Source of the DNA: a virus
Virus record (IMG/VR): IMGVR_UViG_3300021425_000063
Coordinates: 1-42,527 of that record
Length of the DNA stretch: 42,527 bases
Direction: 5' to 3' (one strand)
Shown: positions 22,977 through 29,502 of the stretch, piece by piece
How positions within the stretch are numbered: position 1 is the first letter of the stretch
Layout of the letters: every line of letters begins with the position of its first letter
Made by a program: the position numbers and the translations under genes
Notes under the pieces: generated by a model
Told to the model about the DNA's origin: nothing
Databases searched by the model: none
Seen by the model: the letters and a program-made list of their open reading frames with translations, nothing else

Positions 22977-25028
22977 ATGGCATTTTTCTTAGACAAGGAC
23001 CCTGCTAAACTCAGGGAAATGAAGCAACGAGAAATGAACCGTATACTCTCTATCCCTGTCAACAAACCAATACCAGACGAACTTCACAAGAAGTTCTCTT
23101 CAGTCACATTACTCCCCAGTGCAGAAATCGACGCACTTCTCCCCACTCAAACAGAGGCCCTAGTGGCCTATCTTAGAGAAGGTGGACTTTGGGGCTACAT
23201 AGGTGTAGGGAAAGGAAAGGCATTGATATCAGTAGCATGCGCTGCAGCAGCTTACAGAAAGGGACTACGCAAGATACTTCTACTTATTCCTCCTAAACTC
23301 ACGTTGCAGACAGTAGAAAAGGTACTCCCTTGGCTCAGAAGACAACTACCTGTTAATCTGCCAGTGCATGTAATCTCAGGTAAATCTAAGAAGATGAGAG
23401 AAAAGGCAAGCAAACAGAAGTCAGGACTGTTTATAATGGCTTGGTCACAACTCTCTATAGTGGATACTGATGAACTCCTAGCCAACGTAGCCCCAGAGCT
23501 CATTATAGCAGATGAGGCCCATAACCTGTCTAACAAGACTTCAAGTAGATATAAACGTGTTAATAGATACATGGTTGAGAAACCAGAAACCGAGTTCATA
23601 GCCCTGTCAGGAACTATGGGTAAGAAGACACTTAATGACTACTACCACATCATGAAGTGGTGTCTTAAAGACAAATGCCCCATGCCCCGAACTCAAGTAG
23701 AGGTAGATAACTGGGCTAACGTTCTGGACACTTCGTTCAGTGAGTATACCTCAGACGGTACATTGTTACCTATGTTGAATTGGGCTAAGATGAACGGAAG
23801 GTCAGAGCTGGAAAGAGACATTGCAGGGTACAGGAAGTCGTTTAATCACAGACTAGCTACTACTAGGGGCATAGTATTCGCTATAGGTGAGGACGACATA
23901 GGTACTTCTATACTGTTCAATAATATATCTGCAGATGTTCCGGACGATTACGAAGGAATGGAAGAACTTAATAGACTAAGAGATCAGTTGCACCAATTGG
24001 ACACCAGTCCAGATGGGGACATAATCGACTTTGCTATACACAAGTTCAGACACGACTACGAACTAACTGCAGGCTTTTACAACAGTCTTAAATGGCCTCT
24101 TGTAGAAGATGTAATGAAGCGTAGAGATCTTAGTAATTATGAGGCAGACGCACTATTAGAACGTAGTAAGGATTATCACAGAGCTAATCAGGAATACCAT
24201 AGAGAAGTTCGTAGTTGGCTTCAAGAGTACGCTTGTGAGAAGCTCGATACTCCTTTACTCTTATCTAACGCTATGTCAGTCTATAGACGTAGACTTGCAG
24301 AGTATGAGGCCAATAAAGAACTACCTGTAGAGGATCGTAAGGATCTAGAACGACCACACAATCCAGTAGGCTCTGACCTATACGACGCTTGGGAAGTCAA
24401 GAACAAGATGGACTTTCCTGAACGTATAGAAAGAGACTCAGAAGCAGTGAGAGTTTGTGACTACAAGATACAAGCAGCTAAGAAGTGGGCAATGGCACTT
24501 AAGAAAGGCGAAGGTGCTATAGTCTGGTACTATAATCACGAAGTAGGGAAATGGGCGAACCATCTGTTCCAAGAAGCAGGACTGGACGTGGTGTTTTGTG
24601 ACTCAGGAGATCGAGGATACAAAGCTATTAATAACGAAGCGAACTACAACAAAATAATGATCGCTAGTATTAGTGCTTATAGAGAAGGACTTAACTTACA
24701 AAAGGTTAAGCATTCTTTCTATCTTCAGTTCCCAAGAGCCTCATATTTCGCTGAACAGTCTTTAGGTAGAAATCATAGAACAGGGTGTACTTACGATGAA
24801 CTTGTCTTTACGACTTGTAACTCTAACGATTTCGATCATAATATGTTCAGCGCAGTATTAGCTGACGCCTTATTTAACCATCAGGCAGGAAGTAGACAGA
24901 AGTTAATATACGGTAGTTATGTCCAGAATCCAAAGATAGCAAGTTCTGCTACCTTAAAGGAAATGGGCATAGTACAGAAAGATATTGACAGTTCCATAGA
25001 AAAAGAATTATCTAGAAGATTCGGATAA
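22977..25028 (+). CDS. SNF2-like superfamily 2 DNA helicase
   Basis: Motif I is IGVGKGKALIS (Lys79), with Gly in place of the usual Thr/Ser after the Lys. Motif II is IADEAHNL (Asp179), motif III is LSGTMG, and motif VI is QSLGRNHRTG at about 594-603. This order is the SF2 helicase core, closest to SNF2-type phage helicases. The 683-residue protein would use ATP to move on or remodel branched DNA, probably with the nuclease and resolvase encoded nearby. AAAGGAGAG precedes the ATG. Confidence 0.9.
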   Translation: MAFFLDKDPAKLREMKQREMNRILSIPVNKPIPDELHKKFSSVTLLPSAEIDALLPTQTEALVAYLREGGLWGYIGVGKGKALISVACAAAAYRKGLRKILLLIPPKLTLQTVEKVLPWLRRQLPVNLPVHVISGKSKKMREKASKQKSGLFIMAWSQLSIVDTDELLANVAPELIIADEAHNLSNKTSSRYKRVNRYMVEKPETEFIALSGTMGKKTLNDYYHIMKWCLKDKCPMPRTQVEVDNWANVLDTSFSEYTSDGTLLPMLNWAKMNGRSELERDIAGYRKSFNHRLATTRGIVFAIGEDDIGTSILFNNISADVPDDYEGMEELNRLRDQLHQLDTSPDGDIIDFAIHKFRHDYELTAGFYNSLKWPLVEDVMKRRDLSNYEADALLERSKDYHRANQEYHREVRSWLQEYACEKLDTPLLLSNAMSVYRRRLAEYEANKELPVEDRKDLERPHNPVGSDLYDAWEVKNKMDFPERIERDSEAVRVCDYKIQAAKKWAMALKKGEGAIVWYYNHEVGKWANHLFQEAGLDVVFCDSGDRGYKAINNEANYNKIMIASISAYREGLNLQKVKHSFYLQFPRASYFAEQSLGRNHRTGCTYDELVFTTCNSNDFDHNMFSAVLADALFNHQAGSRQKLIYGSYVQNPKIASSATLKEMGIVQKDIDSSIEKELSRRFG

Positions 25029-25073
25029 GTAAAAAGTACAAAAGTAACCAAGAATAGTAAAAGGAGAACACAC

Positions 25074-25670
25074 ATGGGTGTTTACGGAAAAGTAAGTGAA
25101 GCAAGAACTCAGAGAAAGAATAGCGAGAAAATGGACAGACTAGGTTCGTTCTATGCAAGAATAGACCAGACCAAATATGTATCATCTCCTAGCAAGGGTA
25201 ATTTTGCTATCGTTGAGTGTACAGTAATTGAACCACATGACGATGCTTACAAGAAAGATGAGTTCTTATGTCACATGAGAGCACAGGACGAATTCGGATT
25301 TATGAATAACTACATGATCGAATATGTAGCAGCTTTTAATAACGTTACAGAAGGACATAAGTTCGACGAGGACGTTGACAAGAACGACGAGATCTGGGAT
25401 CAGAAGAAGCAGGAACTTTTCGGAGCTCCTGCTATGGAAGACGGTAAAATGGTCTACAAGACTGATAATCCTATGAAGGGTGTAGTAGCTCATTATAAGA
25501 TCGTACCAGATGATCAGAGTGGTCGTAAGAACAAGAAGTTAGATGAAAGCGGACAGCCTATCGTCTATAAGGAAGTTAAGCTTATGGGACTAGTAGGTCC
25601 TAAAGATCTCGATCCTGAAGTGTTGGCGAAAGAACTGCCTAATCTTCACTCTTCTTACTCTGATGTCTAA
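25074..25670 (+). CDS. Probable single-stranded DNA-binding protein
   Basis: The 198-residue protein begins MGVYGKVSEARTQRKNSEKM and contains NFAIVECTVIEPHDDAYKKD and VVAHYKIVPDD, which read like strands of an OB-fold, and ends EVLAKELPNLHSSYSDV. Such proteins sit between helicase and polymerase genes in many phages and act as SSB or recombination mediator. The assignment rests on context and general shape, not on a diagnostic motif. AAAGGAGAA precedes the ATG. Confidence 0.55.
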   Translation: MGVYGKVSEARTQRKNSEKMDRLGSFYARIDQTKYVSSPSKGNFAIVECTVIEPHDDAYKKDEFLCHMRAQDEFGFMNNYMIEYVAAFNNVTEGHKFDEDVDKNDEIWDQKKQELFGAPAMEDGKMVYKTDNPMKGVVAHYKIVPDDQSGRKNKKLDESGQPIVYKEVKLMGLVGPKDLDPEVLAKELPNLHSSYSDV

Positions 25671-25698
25671 TACTGACTTAAATGGAGGACAGCCTGTT

Positions 25699-25893
25699 AT
25701 GTCTGATAAGGGTAAATGGTACTCTAAAAGACGTAACAGTCCGTCCAAAGAAGGCCCCAGAACTTATAACTCTGGGGACAAGTCCAAACAAGAGGAAGGA
25801 TACGAACGCATTTTCGGAAAGTGGGAATGTGTCGTATGTGAGGTAGAAGTTCTTAAAGGACGCTTCACCTGCGACTCTTGTAAGGATATGTAA
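25699..25893 (+). CDS. Small zinc-ribbon protein, 64 aa
   Basis: The C-terminal CVVCEVEVLKGRFTCDSCKD provides two CxxC pairs for one zinc. The first half is basic and probably disordered (KGKWYSKRRNSPSKEGPRTY). I chose the ATG at 25699 because GGAGGA precedes it. An ATG at 25663 adds 12 residues but lies in the preceding gene and has no binding site. It is the last protein gene before the non-coding RNA region. Confidence 0.65.
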   Translation: MSDKGKWYSKRRNSPSKEGPRTYNSGDKSKQEEGYERIFGKWECVVCEVEVLKGRFTCDSCKDM

Positions 25894-25894
25894 T

Positions 25895-26050
25895 CTTGAG
25901 AACTATAGCCCGTATTCCTGTATGGTTAAGGCTGTAGTTCGATAGTTCGGTGGCTACCTTGCCCGTAATGGTGCTGCAATCAGCTTAAAAGAGTGATCTC
26001 GCTAGAAGAGAGCAAACCCGACGAGCAGGTGGAAGGCCTGCATATTTTTT
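25895..26050 (+). ncRNA. Structured leader RNA or small RNA ending in a terminator
   Basis: Between the zinc-ribbon gene and the next small gene there is no protein frame. GAACTATAGCC (25900-25910) pairs with GGCTGTAGTTC (25930-25940) as an 11-bp stem. ATAGTTC (25942-25948) can compete for its first seven bases, so two forms are possible. GTAG/CTAC and GCTG/CAGC pairs follow, then the terminator hairpin at 26025-26041. Overlapping alternative stems before a terminator are the form of an attenuator or riboswitch, but no known class is recognised. Confidence 0.5.
26025..26050 (+). terminator. Rho-independent terminator before the 70-aa membrane gene
   Basis: GCAGG (26025-26029) pairs with CCTGC (26037-26041) around TGGAAGG, and six T follow at 26045-26050. 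The stem is short, so readthrough or regulation is likely. Confidence 0.65.
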
Positions 26051-26077
26051 AAAGAAAGAAAGGAAAGGAAAGGAAAT

Positions 26078-26290
26078 ATGGGTAAATTTAGTTTAGTAGT
26101 ATTAGTAGTATCTTTGGTATTGGTAGTAGCAGTAGGATTTCAGTTCCTAATAGTATGGGGCATCCTAGCAAGTCTTAAAGGTCTGGGCATGATCGCAGGC
26201 TACACGACCGCTAAGATCTGGTGGGGCACTTTACTCTTGAGTATCGTCTGTGGAATCTTTAGTAGTTTTCGGGGTTCAAGAAAAGACTAG
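26078..26290 (+). CDS. Small membrane protein, 70 aa
   Basis: MGKFSLVVLVVSLVLVVAVG forms a first membrane helix, continuing to FLIVWGILA, and WWGTLLLSIVCGIFSSF near the end forms a second. AAAGGAAAGGAAAGGAAAT precedes the ATG. The tail RGSRKD is basic. It sits alone inside a long RNA region, and a 7-bp hairpin (26289-26309) begins at its stop codon. A holin-like role is possible, but nothing specific shows it. Confidence 0.65.
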   Translation: MGKFSLVVLVVSLVLVVAVGFQFLIVWGILASLKGLGMIAGYTTAKIWWGTLLLSIVCGIFSSFRGSRKD

Positions 26291-26309
26291 TTTCAGAAAA
26301 ATTGAAACT
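26289..26309 (+). other. 7-bp hairpin at the end of the membrane-protein gene
   Basis: AGTTTCA and TGAAACT flank a GAAAAAT loop. There is no T run after it. It may be a processing stem that separates the gene from the tRNA-like element starting at 26327. Confidence 0.5.
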
Positions 26310-26326
26310 GTAAGAAAATTGGAAAT

Positions 26327-26469
26327 TGTACGTTAGCTCAATTGGTTAGAGCGTTCCCTCTTCGACTGGGGGAGTACAGAATGATTTCGTTTGAGGAGTA
26401 ATTAACCTTTAGAAGTCTGGAGTATCCGCTGAGGGCGGGAGGCTACAGGTTCAAATCCTGTACGTACAT
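26327..26469 (+). tRNA. tRNA-like element 1, canonical D and T arms, about 70-nt insertion
   Basis: Acceptor TGTACGT (26327-26333) pairs with ACGTACA (26462-26468). TA follows, then a textbook D arm (GCTC, AATTGGTTA, GAGC). The T arm is ACAGG-TTCAAAT-CCTGT (26445-26461). The best anticodon arm is TCCCT-CTTCGAC-TGGGG (26355-26371), with U33 and a UCG (Arg) anticodon but a T-T mismatch at its last pair. Bases 26372-26444, about 73 nt, then replace the normal 4-5 base variable loop. An alternative is an intron-like insert in the anticodon loop, since CCCTC can pair with GAGGG (26431-26435). No CCA is encoded. Confidence 0.55.
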
Positions 26470-26473
26470 TCAC

Positions 26474-26542
26474 GTAAGGGCCTATGGTAGGCGATATCTT
26501 AGGATTGTAGCGCACGAGCGGGTTCGATTCCCGTACCTTACA
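26474..26542 (+). tRNA. tRNA-like element 2, degenerate anticodon arm
   Basis: GTAAGG pairs with CCTTAC (6 bp). The T arm GCGGG-TTCGATT-CCCGT is perfect in form, and GCC-TATGGTA-GGC makes a short D arm with the usual GG. The 25 bases between them allow only weak anticodon arms, for example a CTTAGGA loop with a UAG anticodon, or TTAGGAT with AGG. The linker bases 8-9 are missing. It has no insertion, unlike its neighbours. It could be a decayed tRNA or a tRNA mimic. No CCA is encoded. Confidence 0.4.
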
Positions 26543-27323
26543 ATACCCCTCACGCCTTATGCGACTAGCTTATCGTCGGGCGCACCTGAGGACTCTTACT
26601 GTATCCGGTGGTTATTTAAGCCGTAACGCAGTACTAAGACCGAAAACTAGTAAGTAGGTCAGGAGAGCGTGTTACAACTCTATGGTAAAGGTGTAACAGT
26701 ATTGGTACTGACTATATAGTACTGGGTGATTAGTCTACCCTACATTAATTAAAGTGACGGGTATAGCTCCATACGTTGTGTGAGTCAAAGCTTAGAGGTT
26801 AGTAGCCCAGAGGAGTTAGTTAGTACTGACGAGTACTGATGAAAATGCTAAGGAAGTAGGCTTAAAGGTAGCCATCTTTTAAAGAGTAGGAAGAGACTCA
26901 CCGAGTGCGAAATGTTGCAGTAGTTAGAGGCTGTAGTGATGTGCTATAGGTGATTCGTCAGGCTCCTGTCCTTTTGGTGTAAAAACACACTTAGCAAATT
27001 ATCGATCTACCATTCAGATCATTGGGAATTGCTTAGAGCAAACCTTCTAAGAGAGCATGTAAGAGTAGAGTCGGTTACGAGGGTGCCATCGAGCATTCTC
27101 AGTACAGGTACATGTCGGGGCCTTTAATCCTGATAATATGATAATAAGGTACACCAGTTAGCAACCTTTTTCTGATGTTAACTGCGGTCAGTCAGTCCTT
27201 CGGGAGAAGCCGTGCATGTGATTGCGAAACTGACAACACGAGACATACATGATAGTCACTCGTTAAAAGAGATCATAGTGCGAAGCCAGTCTAGGCGTTA
27301 CGAGCTAAGGACTTAGATAAAAT
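26543..27323 (+). ncRNA. Large structured non-coding RNA, candidate GOLLD/ROOL-like
   Basis: About 780 nt without a protein frame hold many complementary stems. CCTCA-CGCC (26548-26556) pairs with GGCG and TGAGG (26579-26591) around a CGAC/GTCG stem. TGTTACA (26670-26676) pairs with TGTAACA (26692-26698). Others are GTACT/AGTAC (26705-26722), GGGT/ACCC (26724-26740), AGTACT-GACG-AGTACT (26822-26837), ACTC/GAGT (26896-26906), GTGT-AAAA-ACAC (26977-26988), TTGCT/AGCAA (27029-27041), long-range CATGTA/TACATG (27056-27114), GTCAGT/ACTGAC (27187-27234) enclosing a C(TTCG)G tetraloop, and ACGAG/CTCGT (27238-27263). Giant phage RNAs GOLLD and ROOL have this size, lie in phages and sit beside tRNAs. 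The structure is seen; the family name is inferred. Confidence 0.55.
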
Positions 27324-27448
27324 TTGGCGCTCCGATAGAAAGGATAGTCTCGCAGGTGTAGATCCTGTCGCACTTGAGGCCTGTCGCATAACTGGATAAT
27401 ATGCTACCAGATAAGTAGTAGATGCGGGTTCGAGTCCCGTCGGGCCAA
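27324..27448 (+). tRNA. tRNA-like element 3 with about 55-nt insertion
   Basis: TTGGC (27324-27328) pairs with GCCAA (27444-27448), and the T arm GCGGG-TTCGAGT-CCCGT (27424-27440) is canonical. TCC/GGA around GATAGAAA stands in the D-arm place but lacks the usual GG. A 5-bp arm with a 7-base loop, GCAGG-TGTAGAT-CCTGT (27352-27368), stands in the anticodon place but lacks U33. Bases 27369-27423 then replace the variable loop and include CTGG/CCAG. No CCA is encoded. It may be a tRNA mimic rather than a decoding tRNA. Confidence 0.4.
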
Positions 27449-27486
27449 TTGTATACAACTCCTCAGTCACTGGAGCGAAATGACTA

Positions 27487-27642
27487 GACCAAGAAGCCAG
27501 TGAGGCCTAGGCACACTAAGTAGAAGTGTAGCAACTCAGAGAACTATATAAGTATTGTAATCCCCCTGACTACGAGGTCCGGATTACATATAAATCTGAC
27601 GTTTTCAGACGACAAGCTTCCGGTTCAATTCCGGCTTGGTTA
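27487..27642 (+). tRNA. tRNA-like element 4 with about 90-nt insertion
   Basis: Acceptor GACCAAG (27487-27493) pairs with CTTGGTT (27635-27641) over seven pairs including one G-T. AA follows, then GCC-AGTGA-GGC as a short D arm. Next is a perfect 5-bp, 7-base-loop arm ACACT-AAGTAGA-AGTGT (27513-27529) with GTA at the anticodon position but A at 33. The T arm is CCGG-TTCAATT-CCGG (27620-27634). The 90 bases between contain TGTAATCC/GGATTACA (8 bp, 27556-27588) and TCTGA/TCAGA. A competing stem CACTGG/CCAGTG links the flank to the 5' part. No CCA is encoded. Confidence 0.45.
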
Positions 27643-27660
27643 ATTTACATTACTTACAAA

Positions 27661-27750
27661 GGCACCTGTGCGCACAGGAGGTCCCCACGGTAATAAGAGC
27701 AGATGGCTGGTGGGACCCGTACACTGCTTAACAAAAGTATGGGGCCACAA
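27661..27750 (+). ncRNA. Hairpin cluster between the RNA array and the LSm-like gene
   Basis: CCTGT-GCGC-ACAGG (27665-27678), GGTCCC with GGGACC (27680-27685 and 27712-27717), and alternatively CCCGTAC with GTATGGG (27716-27722 and 27737-27743). The last two share bases, so they exclude each other. There is no T run. It may be the 3' end of the RNA transcript or a leader controlling the LSm-like gene. Confidence 0.45.
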
Positions 27751-27782
27751 TTTTAAATTAACAAATAAAAGGAAAATACAAA

Positions 27783-28049
27783 ATGAAAAAAGTAGTAAAC
27801 GTAACAGAAGTCGCAGGCGAAGGTCTAGTAAAATTACTCGGTGAGAAGATCACCATCTTTTGTTTAAACTATATCTATACTGGTATTTTAGAAGGTGTGA
27901 ACGATACATGTGTTTTATTAAAAAATCCGGCTATTGTTTATGATACTGGAAGCTTCTCCGATAAAAAATACTCCGATGTACAATCTTTAGGCGTGGACGA
28001 ATTTTATGTTCATATGAATTGTATTGAAAGTTTCGGTAAGCTGAAGTGA
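27783..28049 (+). CDS. LSm-like phage protein, 88 aa
   Basis: The core LLGEKITIFCLNYIYTGILE and GVNDTCVLLKNPAIVYDTGS resembles the strand pattern of Sm/LSm folds, with a conserved tail YVHMNCIESFGKLK. Similar proteins with GVNDTCVLL are found in phages and beside repeat proteins. LSm proteins such as Hfq bind RNA as rings. Here the gene follows 1.5 kb of structured RNA and overlaps the start of a Ser-Gly repeat peptide (GTGA). RNA binding is therefore a tempting but unproven role. AAAAGGAAAA precedes the ATG. Confidence 0.65.
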   Translation: MKKVVNVTEVAGEGLVKLLGEKITIFCLNYIYTGILEGVNDTCVLLKNPAIVYDTGSFSDKKYSDVQSLGVDEFYVHMNCIESFGKLK

Positions 28050-28198
28050 TACGTGGTAAGAAGCAGAAAGGGTCTCGGTCTTGGTCTTGGTCTGGTTCTG
28101 GTTCTGGTTCTGGTTCTGGGATTTGGTCTAGGTGTGGTTCTAGGTCTTGGTCTGGGTCTGGGTCTGGTTCTAGGTCTTGGTCTAGAAGTAACAAATAA
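28046..28198 (+). CDS. Ser-Gly repeat peptide coupled to the LSm-like gene, 50 aa
   Basis: A GTG overlapping the LSm-like stop (GTGA) opens MIRGKKQKGSRSWSWSGSGS, followed by more SGS, SRS and SWS units, ending RSNK. The DNA is a GGTCTT/GGTTCT/GGTCTG hexamer tract (28072-28186). The other rightward frame over the tract would give a Gly-Leu repeat fused to the next gene, but that gene has its own ATG with AAGGAAA at 28209. Coupling and the sensible N-terminus favour the Ser-Gly frame. It is probably disordered. Function unknown. Confidence 0.55.
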   Translation: MIRGKKQKGSRSWSWSGSGSGSGSGIWSRCGSRSWSGSGSGSRSWSRSNK

Positions 28199-28208
28199 AA
28201 GGAAACTA

Positions 28209-28559
28209 ATGAAAAGTGTAAAAGTTAATAATGAAAATCATGTAGCACTGAAGCAATATATAAATTCAGAGAATAGGGAAGATTTAGAAGATGCGATATG
28301 GGGTCTTAGTATAGATGAGACAATTTGGTCCGATAATGGCGATTTTTTGTGCCCTCAAGACTTAAAAGCAATCTTACTTACGTTTACTAGAAAAAAGCTA
28401 TCAGATGAAGATTTAAATAGTGCTTTAGAGAAGATTTCAGGCGAGTATTCATTTTCCTACGTTGTTTGCAGCTATTTGTCTGATGGTTCTGGATGGCAAA
28501 GAGGACTTACTGTTGAGCATGTCAATAGGCTGATAAGCGAGGTTCTTAATGGGATTTAG
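28209..28559 (+). CDS. Hypothetical protein, 116 aa
   Basis: MKSVKVNNENHVALKQYINS starts at the ATG preceded by AAAAGGAAA. A longer open frame upstream only crosses the hexamer repeat. The protein is soluble and mixed alpha/beta (GEYSFSYVVCSYLSDGSGWQ). It lies between two repeat peptides. No family recognised; an immunity or regulatory partner of the repeat proteins is only a guess. Confidence 0.65.
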   Translation: MKSVKVNNENHVALKQYINSENREDLEDAIWGLSIDETIWSDNGDFLCPQDLKAILLTFTRKKLSDEDLNSALEKISGEYSFSYVVCSYLSDGSGWQRGLTVEHVNRLISEVLNGI

Positions 28560-28720
28560 TTTATCAGGATCAACAATCACCCAATCGGGGACAGATACAG
28601 ACCTTTCAGGATTAATCGGGCTCTGGCTCTGGTTTTAGGTCTAGGTCTTTGTCAGGTTCTTTGTCTTTGTCAGGTTCTTTGTCTAGGCCTAGGTCTTTGT
28701 CTAGGATTAACAGTAAATAA
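28549..28720 (+). pseudogene. Second Ser-Gly/Ser-Leu repeat frame, apparently frameshifted
   Basis: An ATG overlapping the previous gene's end opens MGFSLSGSTITQSGTDTDLS and then runs into a TAG at 28636. One base further at the GGG (28618-28620) the next frame continues as GSGSGFRSRSLSGSLSLSGS and stops at 28718, just before AAAAGGAAA, as in the first repeat peptide. That second frame has no start of its own. A one-base indel at GGG, or a frameshift, best explains this. Confidence 0.45.
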
Positions 28721-28731
28721 AAGGAAATAAT

Positions 28732-29010
28732 ATGAGCACAGTAACACAAGAACAGGTCGACAACTCTATTGTCGAAAAGAACGTTAGTACAGTAGAGTTA
28801 GTAGGAAAGAAGCACACTATCGTAGCAGTTAAGCTGGATAATGGCTTTACTATTGTAGAGACCACTACCTGTGTGGACCCTAAGAACTACTCTGAAGAAA
28901 TTGGAGCTGATATAGCTCTAGGTAGAATTAAAAATAAGATCTGGCTTTTGTTAGGATTTTTACTACAAGAAGAAGAGTACAGATACGCACTTTCACAAGG
29001 AGTGGTATAA
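28732..29010 (+). CDS. N4 gp49/Sf6 gene 66 family protein
   Basis: The pattern VELVGKKHTIVAVKLDNGFT, then TTCVDPKNYSEEIGADIALG and NKIWLLLGFLLQEEEY, matches the small phage family named after N4 gp49 and Sf6 gene 66. Length (92) fits. The function of the family is not known. AAAAGGAAAT precedes the ATG, and the stop overlaps the next start (TAATG). Confidence 0.85.
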   Translation: MSTVTQEQVDNSIVEKNVSTVELVGKKHTIVAVKLDNGFTIVETTTCVDPKNYSEEIGADIALGRIKNKIWLLLGFLLQEEEYRYALSQGVV

Positions 29011-29306
29011 TGTTCGCAAAGTTATACGAAGACGCTAAGTTAGGACAAGTTCTCCTAACTAAAGAAACTGTAGACCATCCTGAAGTTGTAGATGAGACCT
29101 GTCCTGCTATTAAGATACAAATAAGTGCAGAAGGCATGCGTTTCGGAATAGAGTTACCTTTCCCTAACACTGATGACGGTTTTGACAAAAGGAACTTAAT
29201 GTTCGCTGAGTTCACAGAAGACAGAGCAATAGAAGCAGCAGAAGGTATAGTACAAGAGATCATCGAACTAGCAGATAAGGAAAGAGACAATGAGGAATCC
29301 GACTGA
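29010..29306 (+). CDS. Hypothetical acidic protein, 98 aa
   Basis: MFAKLYEDAKLGQVLLTKET gives an acidic protein with beta strands in the middle (MRFGIELPFPNTDDG) and a helical end. It overlaps both neighbours, so it is probably coupled to them. No family recognised. It lies in the short chain leading to the DNA polymerase. Confidence 0.7.
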   Translation: MFAKLYEDAKLGQVLLTKETVDHPEVVDETCPAIKIQISAEGMRFGIELPFPNTDDGFDKRNLMFAEFTEDRAIEAAEGIVQEIIELADKERDNEESD

Positions 29307-29502
29307 ACAACAGATCGAAGATGACATATTGTGGAAGAATGAGCAGGAAATAGAACGTCCTGACGGTGTTAGACTATACCGCTACTCTTACAGATCAAAA
29401 GTCCATAAGAGGACTATGATGAGTCAACTGCACGTAAATCCACACCGTGCATTAGTTCTACTTAAAGACAAGGTAGCTCAAGAGCTAGAGATGTACCCAT
29501 GA
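29290..29502 (+). CDS. Hypothetical protein, 70 aa
   Basis: MRNPTEQQIEDDILWKNEQE gives a small mixed-charge protein. AAGGAAAGAG precedes the ATG. It overlaps the preceding gene by 17 bases and the following by ATGA. No motif is visible. Confidence 0.7.
   Translation: MRNPTEQQIEDDILWKNEQEIERPDGVRLYRYSYRSKVHKRTMMSQLHVNPHRALVLLKDKVAQELEMYP

Noticed and set aside
26355-26444. Group I intron in tRNA-like element 1
   Set aside because: The insert is about 70-80 nt, far below the size of a group I core, and no P7 or G-binding motif is visible.
26826-26846. CTGACGA and CTGATGAAA resemble the hammerhead ribozyme core
   Set aside because: The required stem II cannot form between the core boxes, and stems I and III with a cleavage site are absent. 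The AGTACT-GACG-AGTACT hairpin explains the bases better.
27324-27448. tmRNA, because of the GCGGGTTCGAGTCCCGT-like 3' end
   Set aside because: No matching tmRNA 5' end, no GATTCGAC-like D-loop segment and no tag reading frame were found.
27931-28194. Leftward Pro/Glu/Asp repeat frame across the hexamer tract
   Set aside because: It is antisense to the LSm-like gene and to the Ser-Gly peptide, with no ribosome binding site.
28053-28559. A 168-residue Gly-Leu repeat protein reading through the hexamer tract
   Set aside because: It lacks a good start site, while the ATG at 28209 has AAAAGGAAA and gives a normal protein. The tract belongs better to the overlapping Ser-Gly frame.
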